A stretch of DNA of 10,673 bases from Candidatus Bathyarchaeota archaeon (GTDB lineage Archaea > Thermoproteota > Bathyarchaeia > Bathyarchaeales > Bathyarchaeaceae), in the NCBI GenBank assembly GCA_014859755.1, contig JACUTO010000044.1, positions 1-10,673 of the forward strand, in the 5' to 3' direction. The notes beneath the pieces were generated by a model, which had not been told where the DNA came from, did not search any database, and saw only the letters and a list, made by a program, of their open reading frames with translations. Of the stretch, positions 1-7,114 are shown one piece after another; within the stretch, counting starts at the first letter, position 1; each line of letters opens with the position of its first letter. The position numbers and the translations under genes are program-made.

Positions 1-2
1 TG

Positions 3-758
3 TCTGGTTCGCCCGAAAAAGGCGTCTATGCCAAGGACATTATCTTGAACATCATTGGACAGGTGGGAGCTGACGGAGCCCTCTACAAGGCTGCGGAATT
101 TACAGGAGATTATGTGAAAAACGCAAGTGTTTCTTCTCGCTTCACCTTGTGTAATATGGCTGTGGAGATGGGAGCCAAAAACGGTATCATCGAAGCAGAC
201 GAAAAAACCCGAAACTTTCTTGGGAGGAACGGAAAGATCTTCAAAAGCGACAAGGACGCTGTTTACGAGGATGCATATGAAATAGAAGTGGACAGAATTG
301 AGCCTCAAGTTGCGTGGCCTCCTACCGTAGACAACGTAAAACCGGTTACCAGTGTTGAAGGAAAAAAGGTAGATCAAGCCTACATTGGAACTTGTACAAA
401 CGGAAGGTTAGAGGACATAGAAGTAGCTACTAGGATTTTGAGGGGAAAGAGTGTTGCAGATAATGTTAGGCTTTTGGTTATTCCTGCGTCCACTAAAATT
501 TACCTCGACGCCTTTGACAAGGGATACCTGCAAGAAATCATCAAATCTGGAGGAATAATTTGCAATCCCGGTTGCGGTCCATGCGTTGGTAGACATGAAG
601 GAGTGCTTGCTGAGGGAGAAACTTGTATTTCCACTCAAAACAGAAACTTTAGCGGGAGGATGGGGCATCCAAAAGCAGAAATCTATCTGGCGTCTCCGGC
701 AACGGTTGCAGCCTCTGCATTGGCTGGAGAAATTGTTGATCCGAGGGGATACGTATGA
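3..758 (+). CDS. leuC: 3-isopropylmalate dehydratase large subunit, 3' part only (aconitase family)
   Basis: The large subunit of the [4Fe-4S] hydro-lyase that, with LeuD, converts 2-isopropylmalate to 3-isopropylmalate in cytoplasmic leucine synthesis. The reading frame is open to the window edge, so the N-terminal part is missing; about 251 residues are visible of a family usually near 420. The TTG at 45 lies inside a conserved block (GVYAKDIIL before it, QVGADGA after it) and is not the start. Cluster ligands are visible as YIGTCTNGR (Cys codon at 393) and CNPGCGPCVGR (Cys codons at 573 and 582), followed by the substrate-binding NRNFSGRMG. The frame is intact to the TGA at 756-758, which overlaps the leuD ATG (ATGA). 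Archaeal homologues also include homoaconitases, so substrate identity rests on the neighbouring leuD and leuB and is not proven by the sequence. Confidence 0.93.
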   Translation, partial: SGSPEKGVYAKDIILNIIGQVGADGALYKAAEFTGDYVKNASVSSRFTLCNMAVEMGAKNGIIEADEKTRNFLGRNGKIFKSDKDAVYEDAYEIEVDRIEPQVAWPPTVDNVKPVTSVEGKKVDQAYIGTCTNGRLEDIEVATRILRGKSVADNVRLLVIPASTKIYLDAFDKGYLQEIIKSGGIICNPGCGPCVGRHEGVLAEGETCISTQNRNFSGRMGHPKAEIYLASPATVAASALAGEIVDPRGYV

Positions 759-1234
759 GAGCGTGGAAGTTTGGAAACGACGTAAACACTGATCTCATAA
801 CACCGGGAAGATGCACCATCACAACAGACAAAACAAAGCTAGGGAAAATAGCCTTCATAGAGCACAGACCAGAATTTGCCAAAGAAGCCAAAACGGGAGA
901 CATAATAGTTGCGGGAAAAAACTTTGGATGCGGCTCTTCGAGGGAACACGCTCCAGTGGCGATAAAAGCTGCTGGAGTTAGTGCGGTGATAGCTGAATCT
1001 TTTGCCCGTATATTTTTCAGAAACGCCATAAACATTGGTCTCCCTCTCTTTGTTTGTGAAGAAGTTGACAGAATTGACGACGGCGACTTGGTTGAAATAA
1101 ACTTTGAGATTGGGCAAATCCACGACAAAACTAAGGATATAGTTCTTAAGGCGAAACCGTTGCCAAAGTTTATCCAAAAAATCGTAAAGAATGGAGGCTT
1201 AGTAAACTTTCTTCGAAGCGAGGGCTATGTATAA
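755..1234 (+). CDS. leuD: 3-isopropylmalate dehydratase small subunit (swivel domain)
   Basis: The swivelling small subunit that pairs with LeuC to isomerise isopropylmalate. At 159 residues it is a normal length for the archaeal type. Visible motifs are DVNTDLITPGR (residues 9-19), the phosphate-binding-like loop GKNFGCGSSREHAP (54-67) and ESFARIFFRNAINIGLP (81-97). The specificity loop after GR reads CTITTD. This matches neither of the methanogen loops I remember for LeuD (YLVYT) and homoaconitase (YLRT), so specificity cannot be read from it. The ATG overlaps the leuC stop by 4 bases and follows a good Shine-Dalgarno sequence, GAGGGGAT at 743-750. The end overlaps leuB by 8 bases. The overlaps imply translational coupling within one operon. 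Confidence 0.93.
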   Translation: MRAWKFGNDVNTDLITPGRCTITTDKTKLGKIAFIEHRPEFAKEAKTGDIIVAGKNFGCGSSREHAPVAIKAAGVSAVIAESFARIFFRNAINIGLPLFVCEEVDRIDDGDLVEINFEIGQIHDKTKDIVLKAKPLPKFIQKIVKNGGLVNFLRSEGYV

Positions 1235-2222
1235 GATAGCTGTGATTCCGGGAGACGGAATAGGCAAAACCGTTGTTCCTGAAGCGGTTCGGGTTCTAGA
1301 AAGCACCGGTTTGAAATTTGATTTTCGGTATATGGAAGTTGGATACGAAGTTTTCAAAAAAGTTGGCACTTCGGTTCCTGAAGAGGTTTTGTCTAAAATA
1401 AAGGAAACTCAAGCCTGTTTGTTTGGGGCTACAACAACACCTGTTGGTGTTGCAGATTACAGAAGTGCGGTCGTGACCTTGAGAAAGACGTTAGACTTGT
1501 TTGCGAATGTTAGACCCGCTAAAAGCTACCCTATTAGAAGCAGCGTAAAAGACGTTGACCTAGTGACTGTTCGGGAAAACACGGAAGGCTTGTACAGCGG
1601 GATAGAGTTTGAATTAGAAGATTCAGCTTTTACTCTTAGGATGATTACGAGAAAGGCATCTGAGAGAATTGCTAAGTTTGCATTCAATCTGGCGATGAAG
1701 AGACGTAAGAAAATAACCATAGTTACGAAGGCAAATGTCATGCGAAAATCTTGTGGTCTTTTTCGAGAGGTTTCCCTTCTCGTCGCCAAAGATTATCCCG
1801 AAGTGGAGGTTAACGAATTGTTTGTTGATGTTGCCGCCATGAACCTTGTTTTGAAACCTCAAGTCTTCGACGTGATTCTCACGTCCAATCTTTTTGGAGA
1901 CATACTTTCTGACGAGGCAGCGGGTTTGGTTGGAGGGCTAGGACTAGCTCCAAGCGCAAATATAGGAGACGACTATGCCTTGTTTGAGCCAGTCCACGGC
2001 TCTGCTCCGGACATTGCAGGAAAGGGGATAGCTAATCCGATGGCAGCTATACTATCTGCCAAAATGATGCTAAATTATCTCGGTGAAAACAAGTGGGCTG
2101 AGCAAATTGAAAATGCTGTTGTAATCGTGTTAAGAGAGGGAAAGTATTTAACTCCCGACCTTGGTGGCGGTTCTGCTACCCATGAGGTCACAGAGGCAAT
2201 AATAGATGCGTTAGAAGCGTAA
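1227..2222 (+). CDS. leuB: 3-isopropylmalate dehydrogenase, NAD-type (beta-decarboxylating dehydrogenase)
   Basis: Oxidises and decarboxylates 3-isopropylmalate to 2-oxoisocaproate, the step after LeuCD. The 331-residue length is typical of the archaeal family. Visible landmarks: N-terminal IPGDGIG; substrate arginines in TLRKTLDLFANVRP (R86, R96) and in RENTEGLYSG (R116), which also supplies catalytic Tyr123; catalytic Lys168 in TKANVM; metal-binding Asp201 (VDVAAM), Asp225 and Asp229 (GDILSDEAA). Coenzyme loop HGSAPDIAGKGIANP carries Asp262, the residue expected for NAD rather than NADP. The RENTEGLYSG form is shared with homoisocitrate and isocitrate dehydrogenases, so the leucine role rests mainly on the leuC-leuD context. 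The ATG lies inside the last codons of leuD, with GAGGG (1220-1224) only 2 bases upstream. Confidence 0.88.
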   Translation: MYKIAVIPGDGIGKTVVPEAVRVLESTGLKFDFRYMEVGYEVFKKVGTSVPEEVLSKIKETQACLFGATTTPVGVADYRSAVVTLRKTLDLFANVRPAKSYPIRSSVKDVDLVTVRENTEGLYSGIEFELEDSAFTLRMITRKASERIAKFAFNLAMKRRKKITIVTKANVMRKSCGLFREVSLLVAKDYPEVEVNELFVDVAAMNLVLKPQVFDVILTSNLFGDILSDEAAGLVGGLGLAPSANIGDDYALFEPVHGSAPDIAGKGIANPMAAILSAKMMLNYLGENKWAEQIENAVVIVLREGKYLTPDLGGGSATHEVTEAIIDALEA

Positions 2223-2240
2223 AGCTAAGAAGACCTATCC

Positions 2241-2591
2241 TCAGCGTCTTCCTCTATGTCTCGAGTTCCTCATGTCCTTGGTTTGCCTTTTTCGCCAGTC
2301 CCTCTTCCTCTGACTTTCTATCCTTTGTCTAGGAAAGGCATAGTGTTTGGAACCCTGCCTCCTATATTCATCTAATCTCCTGTAGAAGATTGAATAGCTT
2401 ATCTCTTCCTTGGAAAGTGATGACATAATCTCGTTCAATTCCGTTTTCGTCTCTTGTGAAATTATTTTGTCCCACGTCTCAGAATAGGCCAGATAAGCCG
2501 CATGAAATCTGAAGTCAGATGGTCTGTCAATCATAAGTTTTGTTACTTCTTTTTCATCTTCATTGGATTGTGGTTTCGATTCTTCAGTCAT
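2241..2591 (-). CDS. small, strongly basic C-terminus, unknown protein
   Basis: A 116-residue protein that I do not recognise. The first 20 residues are acidic and polar (MTEESKPQSNEDEKEVTKLM). Residues 21-80 look like a folded alpha-helical section with alternating hydrophobic and charged residues (RPSDFRFHAAYLAY, ELNEIMSSLSKEEISYSIFYRRL). The last 35 residues are nearly all Arg/Lys/His with Gln and Ser, ending RHRGRR, which suggests binding to nucleic acid or the ribosome. There is no signal peptide or membrane segment and no cysteine. An ATG start with TATA-like sequences 30-55 bases upstream supports a real gene. It converges on leuB with only 18 bases between them and lies downstream of the B3/4 gene on the same strand. 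A shorter frame on the opposite strand (2502-2693) looks much less protein-like. Confidence 0.68.
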   Translation of the reverse strand: MTEESKPQSNEDEKEVTKLMIDRPSDFRFHAAYLAYSETWDKIISQETKTELNEIMSSLSKEEISYSIFYRRLDEYRRQGSKHYAFPRQRIESQRKRDWRKRQTKDMRNSRHRGRR

Positions 2592-2620
2592 AATGCTCTA
2601 TACCCTGAAAGCGGTGAAAT

Positions 2621-2652
2621 AGTATATGTAAAGCAACACTATAAATGTTCTC
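2621..2652 (-). promoter_or_regulatory. TATA-like promoter for the small basic protein
   Basis: Read on the minus strand, two AT-rich boxes lie upstream of the ATG at 2591: CATTTATAGT (about 2638-2648) and TTTACATATAC (about 2622-2632). Either would place a transcript start roughly 10-30 bases before the ATG. They sit in the 106-base gap after the B3/4 gene and suggest that the small gene is transcribed, at least partly, on its own. Based on sequence pattern only. Confidence 0.4.
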
Positions 2653-2697
2653 TAAGGCAACGTAGCCGTCAACATACTTGCGTTCGCAGGTAGGAAA

Positions 2698-3360
2698 CTA
2701 TATTTTACCTTCTCCGTCGCAGAAGCGAGTGATATACTCCAGTGCCACCTGTGCAGCGTTTTGTAAAGTTTCTTCTCCGATGCCTGGAACTCCGCAAACC
2801 AACAGCGTAACATTTTTTGTTTTTTCTGTTATCTTCGTGATATCTGCGTCCCGATACGGGTATATGGCCACCAGCTTTTCACTGTCAGAGACAACTATTT
2901 CGCCTCCTTGAAGAAGCATAGGTTTTTCCATGCCTATTCCTAGGAATTTCTCTCCCTCTTCCGCAAACCGCATGAAGAGGTCTCCCTTCAGTTTATTTGC
3001 GTCGAAGGCTGCGAGGGCTATCTCCGTTTTGACGGAGGCTAGGTTATAGGCGTCAACAAGGGTGTTTATGTGAGGTATGGTTCTTCCTCCTAGAATCCTT
3101 CGGATCAAGGCCTCTGCAGCTGGCCGATTTTTTGTGGGATCTATTCCCACTCTCCAGAAAAAACCTCGGTACGCTCTGAAGGTTGACAGATTCTTTACCG
3201 AGTCTAAGTCGTACTTTTCCCTAACCTTCTCCGTTATTTCGTCCTTAAATTTCTCCAGTTCAACGTTTTGCGTCTCGACCTTTATGCCCTTAACGTTGCA
3301 TGTTAGAACGGTTAAATCTGAAAAACGAGTTTTGAGTTGAACGTTGATTTTAAGGTTCAT
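2698..3360 (-). CDS. stand-alone B3/4 domain protein (PheRS beta-subunit-like, COG3382 type)
   Basis: A 220-residue cytoplasmic protein of the solo B3/4 family, related to the B3/B4 domains of the phenylalanyl-tRNA synthetase beta subunit, where this fold forms part of the editing site. The diagnostic region is residues 60-126: TFRAYRGFFWRVGIDPTKNRP, then AAEALIRRILGG, IPHINTLVDAYNLAS and FDANKLKG. The remainder is an alpha/beta fold ending in a hydrophobic strand (NVTLLVCGVPGIG, 183-195) and a terminal helix. No other synthetase domain is attached, and the length is usual for the solo family. The family's role is not firmly known; tRNA binding or trans-editing of mischarged tRNA is a reasonable guess. 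The ATG at 3360 lies 26 bases after an ATAAATAT box, so the message may be nearly leaderless. It shares its strand with the gene 60 bases upstream. Confidence 0.82.
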   Translation of the reverse strand: MNLKINVQLKTRFSDLTVLTCNVKGIKVETQNVELEKFKDEITEKVREKYDLDSVKNLSTFRAYRGFFWRVGIDPTKNRPAAEALIRRILGGRTIPHINTLVDAYNLASVKTEIALAAFDANKLKGDLFMRFAEEGEKFLGIGMEKPMLLQGGEIVVSDSEKLVAIYPYRDADITKITEKTKNVTLLVCGVPGIGEETLQNAAQVALEYITRFCDGEGKI

Positions 3361-3386
3361 GAGTTCGCATCATCCCTGTAGCTTAG

Positions 3387-3394
3387 ATATTTAT
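3387..3394 (-). promoter_or_regulatory. TATA box for the B3/4 gene
   Basis: On the minus strand the sequence ATAAATAT ends 26 bases before the ATG at 3360. With the usual 25-base spacing from the box centre the transcript would begin within a few bases of the start codon, giving a leaderless or near-leaderless mRNA. GGGATGATG just upstream of the ATG might otherwise act as a weak ribosome site. Confidence 0.5.
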
Positions 3395-3420
3395 GCAACT
3401 AATTCTGCTAGATAAGATTT

Positions 3421-4593
3421 TCAAAAGTATTCTGGGTAGTCGACGACTTCCCATTCTTCGAAGGCTTCAAGTTCTTCTGGTGGTTTTCTTCGCGTTGCCA
3501 AAGTTACAACGAGGAAAACGACCAACAAAACGATCACCGTAACCCCCATCATCAACCACTCAAGGGGAATAACGATAAGCGTACATATGTTGCTATCTGC
3601 ACCAGCATAATCAGTGTCTCCAGACCAGCTTGCTCTCATGGAATATATACCGGCTGAGGAGGGACGCCACATATACGAGTATCGTCCATCAGAATCTGTT
3701 ACAACCGTTACCAGCACACTTAATGGAGAACCACTCGAACTAACATACAACGTAACGTTCTTACCCGACAAAGCAGGCGAAATAGAACCACTCAGCGTAA
3801 CGGCGCTTCTAGCAATCACAAATCTCGTGGAAACCGCCAAGGACAAAGAAGAAGCATCTAGAGCCCCGTAGCTTGATGAAACTTGTCCAGGCGACGATTG
3901 TTCGCAGTCCTCAAGGGTTATGATGCGTGCTGAGGCTTCTTGAAGGAGGTCGGGACATTCGCCCACACGCCATCCATGCCTCCAATCGTCTCCGGTGCAT
4001 TCAGCTACGTAGTATCGCTTTCCATCATGAGTGTAATAGTAAACAGCAGACCTAGCATCGTTTGGTTCTTCTGATAGATAAACCCCCACATTCATGTGAT
4101 CTTGCGTCTGATAAAGCAACAAGACGACATCCAATCCGCCAGCCTTCATTATAGACGCAGCTATGAAGGAAAAAAGATCACAATCACCTTCGTTTTCAAC
4201 GATAGTCTCAACAGGATATTTTTGAGGACCGCTCTCTACGTATGGAATCTGATGAACAATCATCAGCACTCCATTGGCGAAGTCCTCGTCGTTGCTGTAG
4301 ATGCTCCAAAGATCATCGGCGACAGGTTTCAGAGGATCGGGGGTCACGAACTTCGCGAAATCATAAGAGTAAATATTGTGATCCTTGCTGCGATAATATT
4401 CGTATAAGGAGGAAGTCACCGAAACCGTTAACCGGTAATTCGTGGAACCACCAGGATGTTCGAGGAGCTCATAAGTGTAATCGTAGTTATCGGCGAAACA
4501 ACAATGAGGCAGAAAAAACGCTACCAAAAGGAAAAGGGCAATAACGATGTTCTTCCATGGATGCCGTGATATAAGAGCTAGATGTTTAGCCAA
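3421..4593 (-). CDS. secreted, membrane-anchored transglutaminase-like protein with Ig-like domain
   Basis: A 390-residue cell-surface protein. Residues 14-33 form a hydrophobic signal peptide with a plausible cleavage site after CCFA (34). Residues about 85-215 look like a transglutaminase/cysteine-protease core. Cys138 in NEGDCDLFSFIAASIMKAGG, His166 in QDHMNVGVYL and an acidic residue in AECTGDDWRHGW (Glu198 or Asp202/203) would make the triad. Residues about 250-340 form one Ig-like beta domain (VTLSGSISPALSGKNVTLYV, ASWSGDTDYAGA). Residues 346-366 are a transmembrane helix followed by RRK and a short acidic tail, so the enzyme domain should face outside. Start is TTG at 4593: the codon two before it is a stop, and the next in-frame start falls inside the signal peptide. 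Activity is inferred; many such domains are peptidases or are inactive. Confidence 0.8.
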   Translation of the reverse strand: MAKHLALISRHPWKNIVIALFLLVAFFLPHCCFADNYDYTYELLEHPGGSTNYRLTVSVTSSLYEYYRSKDHNIYSYDFAKFVTPDPLKPVADDLWSIYSNDEDFANGVLMIVHQIPYVESGPQKYPVETIVENEGDCDLFSFIAASIMKAGGLDVVLLLYQTQDHMNVGVYLSEEPNDARSAVYYYTHDGKRYYVAECTGDDWRHGWRVGECPDLLQEASARIITLEDCEQSSPGQVSSSYGALDASSLSLAVSTRFVIARSAVTLSGSISPALSGKNVTLYVSSSGSPLSVLVTVVTDSDGRYSYMWRPSSAGIYSMRASWSGDTDYAGADSNICTLIVIPLEWLMMGVTVIVLLVVFLVVTLATRRKPPEELEAFEEWEVVDYPEYF

Positions 4594-4648
4594 TTTTCAT
4601 CATTTCATAAAGTAACGAAAAGTCGATAGAAATCGATTATGAAGGGCA

Positions 4649-4656
4649 ATTATACA
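4649..4656 (-). promoter_or_regulatory. probable TATA box for the transglutaminase-like gene
   Basis: On the minus strand AATGTATAATTG contains a TATA-like core. A start 25 bases further would leave a leader of about 34 bases before the TTG at 4593. It lies in the 166-base divergent gap shared with the KaiC-like gene. The same gap holds a small inverted repeat, TCGAT-AGAA-ATCGA (4623-4636), around the predicted transcript start. Confidence 0.35.
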
Positions 4657-4726
4657 TTCTAAATCAGTAAAAACGAAAAACTTGATGAAAAATCTGAATA
4701 GAAAATCTGTAGCAGGAATTCAATAA

Positions 4727-4734
4727 CTTAAAAT
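4727..4734 (+). promoter_or_regulatory. probable TATA box for the KaiC-like gene
   Basis: CTTAAAAT lies at 4727-4734, with an A-rich stretch just upstream. A transcript would start near 4756, just before the GTG at 4760 and 16 bases before the ATG at 4772. This geometry fits either a nearly leaderless GTG start or a short leader with GGTG (4759-4762) serving the ATG. Confidence 0.35.
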
Positions 4735-4759
4735 CGAACTTAACGTAGAGAAGGCTTCG

Positions 4760-6220
4760 GTGCTAGGCTTCATGAGCGAGAGTCGTGTTTCAACGGGCAT
4801 TGACGGTTTGGACCCTCTAATCGAAGGCGGCTTTCCGAGGGGAAGCCTAGTTCTTTTGGCCGGGAACCCTGGAACCGGCAAGACGATTTTTGGCATGCAA
4901 TTTTTGTATAGGGGCGCGGAAGATTATGGTGAAAACGGGGTATACGTATCCTTTGCAGAGAATGAGGACACTATTACTCATAACATTTCCAGACTTTTTG
5001 GACGAGACTTGAGAAAGAAGGAAGAAGGAAACGGAAAAGTCAAGATTCTAGATTTTACAACCGTGACTGAAAAGGGTCTCTCAACCGTACTGGAAATGAT
5101 TCTTGAAGAAGTAACACGATTGAAAGCTAAAAGGCTTGTAATTGACTCGTTCAGTGCCATGGCTCAGGCCTTCAAAGAGCCGATAGAGGCCAGAATCATT
5201 ATTCACAACATTTTGGGCAAGCTTGTTAGACAGTTAGGGTGTACCACAATCCTCATTGTGGAAGTTCCAACTGGAAGTGAAAAGATTGGTGCAAGCATTG
5301 AAGAGTTTGTAGCCGACGGAGTTATTGTCCTAAGAAGAGACAACTACGATGGCAGGTTAATCAGGGAAATTGAGATACCGAAACTTCGGGGAACAAAAAT
5401 TGAACAGCAGAGATTTCTTTTCACGTTGAACAGGGGCTTTCAAGTTTTTCTTCCCTTCTCCAACAAAAAAGTGGAGAACCCTAAAAAGTTTGAACCGACA
5501 AGAGGCACCAAAACCCATTACCCAAGTGGAATTCCGGAATTTGACGAGATCTTGGGCGGAGAAGGGTACCCCAGAGGCTGTTCAGTCTTATACGAGTTGG
5601 GAGAAAACGTTCCAGTTGATGCCTTAGACGCTGTTGTTAATCCTACGTTCGCAAATTTCATAATGAGGAACAGAGGGGTTATCGTCATTCCAATAATTGA
5701 GTACGGCCCCGAAGACATACGGAAAATGGTTTCCTCTTTCACTGGAGAAGAAAAATTCGACGAATTTGCCCGAGTAATGACCTTTCCTAATCCCTTGATG
5801 GACATGAACAAACCCTACATCGTAGTTTGGCAGGATCCAACCGTGGAAGACATAGACCCAATAGAAAATTTCAATCGTTATATCCAAGCAGCTGTGGAAC
5901 TGTCAAGTAGACTCGGTAAGAATATAGTTCATTTGTTAAGCGGCGATAGCCTCGCATACGTAGTGGAGAGGTTCACTTCATCTGTGATTGGGCGATCAGT
6001 GATTGCGAATAGATTGGGAAAGGACCTAATGATCTACGTATCCAAACCCAGTATTCCCGAAATGACAAAGGTCTTCGCCGACACTTTGAGTATACATTTC
6101 AAGATAGAAGAAAGAAATGGAAGCATGATCCTCTATGGAAAGAAGCCTAAGACCATCATTTACAACATAGAACCAGATGCCTCAAGAGGATGCCGAGTGA
6201 AACTCACACCCATAGTCTAA
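4760..6220 (+). CDS. KaiC-like RecA-superfamily ATPase, second domain lacking a P-loop
   Basis: A 486-residue cytoplasmic protein with two KaiC/RecA-type domains. The first (about 8-235) begins STGIDGLDPLIEGGFPRGS and has Walker A GNPGTGKT (35-42) and Walker B RLVIDS (125-130). The KaiC catalytic Glu pair position reads F-A-E-N (65-68), so one Glu is replaced. The strand-and-loop KLRGTKIEQQ (208-217) resembles the inter-subunit contact of KaiC. The second (about 252-470) repeats the entry motif PSGIPEFDEILGGEGYPRG. At its P-loop position it reads ELGENVPVDALD, with no GKT/S, so it probably cannot bind ATP normally. Archaeal KaiC-like proteins occur in signalling and motility contexts, but nothing here fixes a partner, and there is no kaiA or kaiB nearby. 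Start is GTG 4760, or perhaps ATG 4772 (482 residues), which fits the family's usual N-terminus. Confidence 0.85.
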   Translation: MLGFMSESRVSTGIDGLDPLIEGGFPRGSLVLLAGNPGTGKTIFGMQFLYRGAEDYGENGVYVSFAENEDTITHNISRLFGRDLRKKEEGNGKVKILDFTTVTEKGLSTVLEMILEEVTRLKAKRLVIDSFSAMAQAFKEPIEARIIIHNILGKLVRQLGCTTILIVEVPTGSEKIGASIEEFVADGVIVLRRDNYDGRLIREIEIPKLRGTKIEQQRFLFTLNRGFQVFLPFSNKKVENPKKFEPTRGTKTHYPSGIPEFDEILGGEGYPRGCSVLYELGENVPVDALDAVVNPTFANFIMRNRGVIVIPIIEYGPEDIRKMVSSFTGEEKFDEFARVMTFPNPLMDMNKPYIVVWQDPTVEDIDPIENFNRYIQAAVELSSRLGKNIVHLLSGDSLAYVVERFTSSVIGRSVIANRLGKDLMIYVSKPSIPEMTKVFADTLSIHFKIEERNGSMILYGKKPKTIIYNIEPDASRGCRVKLTPIV

Positions 6221-6261
6221 CGGTGCAAGAGCAAAACCGTCACGCAACCGCTAAAATGAGA

Positions 6262-6300
6262 AAAAGGATATTACCTTTTCCCTCAATTAATAAATTGAGG
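6262..6300 (+). promoter_or_regulatory. two tandem inverted repeats over the pyrF promoter
   Basis: The 105-base gap before pyrF holds two adjacent perfect inverted repeats. The first is AAAAGG (6262-6267) with CCTTTT (6274-6279), loop ATATTA; it could help end the upstream transcript. The second is CCTCAATT (6281-6288) with AATTGAGG (6293-6300), loop AATA. The AT-rich centre TTAATAAATT (6287-6296) is a good TATA box. It would place the pyrF start near 6317, about 10 bases before the ATG at 6326. A dyad centred on a TATA box is a plausible operator, though by chance AT-rich promoters can look this way. Confidence 0.45.
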
Positions 6301-6325
6301 TTTAAACTTGTCCTTTCGACTCAAA

Positions 6326-7072
6326 ATGAATCGCTCCGCAAAGAAGACAGATTCAAACATAGTTTTAGCTTTAGATCTCCCCTCTGATCAACCTCAAAGT
6401 CTTTTATCCCGTAGCATCCGAATACTGGAGGAAGCACACTCATACGTTTGTGGGGTTAAGATAAATCGGCAGCTGGTTCTTCCGCTGGGCTTGTTCAACG
6501 GCGTCCAGAAAATACTGAGTATAGCCCAAGACCTGGAACTTCCAACCATAATGGACTGCAAAATCAACGATGTCGGACACACCAACAGAACCATCGCAGA
6601 ATACTATTACAAAGCAGGATTTGACGCTGTGACAGCCAACCCCTTCGTAGGATGGGAGCAAGGACTTCAACCCGTTTTTGAAGTTGCCAAGCAGATGCGC
6701 CGAGGAGTTATTCTTCTCGTCTATATGAGCCATAAAGCCGCTGAGGAAGGATACGGCCAAACAATACAGAACCCTAAGACAGAACAGTTGAGCCCTCAAT
6801 ATTTGACCTTCGCTGAAAAAGCATTATCTTGGAACGCTGATGGAGCAGTTGTCGGCGCCACCTACCCAGAAAAAATAAAAGAAGTATACAGAATCTTAGG
6901 AGAGAACGTTCCCATCTACTCGCCTGGCGTAGGTGTTCAGGGTGGAGGCGTCGAGGCACCCATCAAAGCCGGAGCACGCTACCTTATCGTAGGCAGAACC
7001 ATAACACTCTCCGAAAATCCGGCTGAAACAGTGAAGCGCGTCAGAGACGCTGCGAAGCGCTGCCTGAAATGA
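6326..7072 (+). CDS. pyrF: orotidine 5'-phosphate decarboxylase
   Basis: Last step of UMP synthesis: decarboxylates OMP to UMP in the cytoplasm with no cofactor. The 248-residue single TIM barrel shows the active-site network: Asp17 in LALD, Lys45 in GVKINRQ, then Asp77, Lys79, Asp82 and Thr86 in MDCKINDVGHT. TANPFVGWEQG (103-113) follows. The flexible phosphate loop region is SPGVGVQGGG (199-208), and Arg224 in IVGRTIT should contact the phosphate. ATG 6326 is preferred to an in-frame TTG at 6308 because the TATA box at 6287-6296 predicts a transcript start near 6317, after the TTG. It is a little longer than the compact archaeal enzymes I know. No other pyr gene lies in the window, and its own promoter suggests a separate transcription unit. 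Confidence 0.92.
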   Translation: MNRSAKKTDSNIVLALDLPSDQPQSLLSRSIRILEEAHSYVCGVKINRQLVLPLGLFNGVQKILSIAQDLELPTIMDCKINDVGHTNRTIAEYYYKAGFDAVTANPFVGWEQGLQPVFEVAKQMRRGVILLVYMSHKAAEEGYGQTIQNPKTEQLSPQYLTFAEKALSWNADGAVVGATYPEKIKEVYRILGENVPIYSPGVGVQGGGVEAPIKAGARYLIVGRTITLSENPAETVKRVRDAAKRCLK

Positions 7073-7114
7073 TCATATTTGGATACCAATAACAGCGATA
7101 TGTTGAAAACAGCG

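Noticed and set aside
649..1177. Long minus-strand open frames opposite leuC/leuD
   Set aside because: They are antisense shadows of leuC and leuD, whose motifs are unambiguous; no promoter or family pattern supports the shadows.
2229..2251. GAAGAC/GTCTTC hairpin between leuB and the convergent small gene as a terminator
   Set aside because: Only six pairs, no T-run, and the right arm is coding sequence (Arg codons) of the small basic protein.
4418..4440. GTTAAC-containing palindrome resembling the RHH operator
   Set aside because: It lies inside the transglutaminase-like coding sequence away from any promoter and shares only the 6-base core.
4096..4544. Two plus-strand frames of about 100 residues opposite the transglutaminase-like gene
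   Set aside because: The minus frame has a signal peptide, catalytic motif and membrane helix; the plus frames overlap each other and have no recognisable pattern.
6190..6387. 65-residue + frame bridging the KaiC-like gene end and the pyrF start
   Set aside because: Overlaps both genes and the pyrF promoter palindrome; low-complexity, basic translation without a ribosome site.
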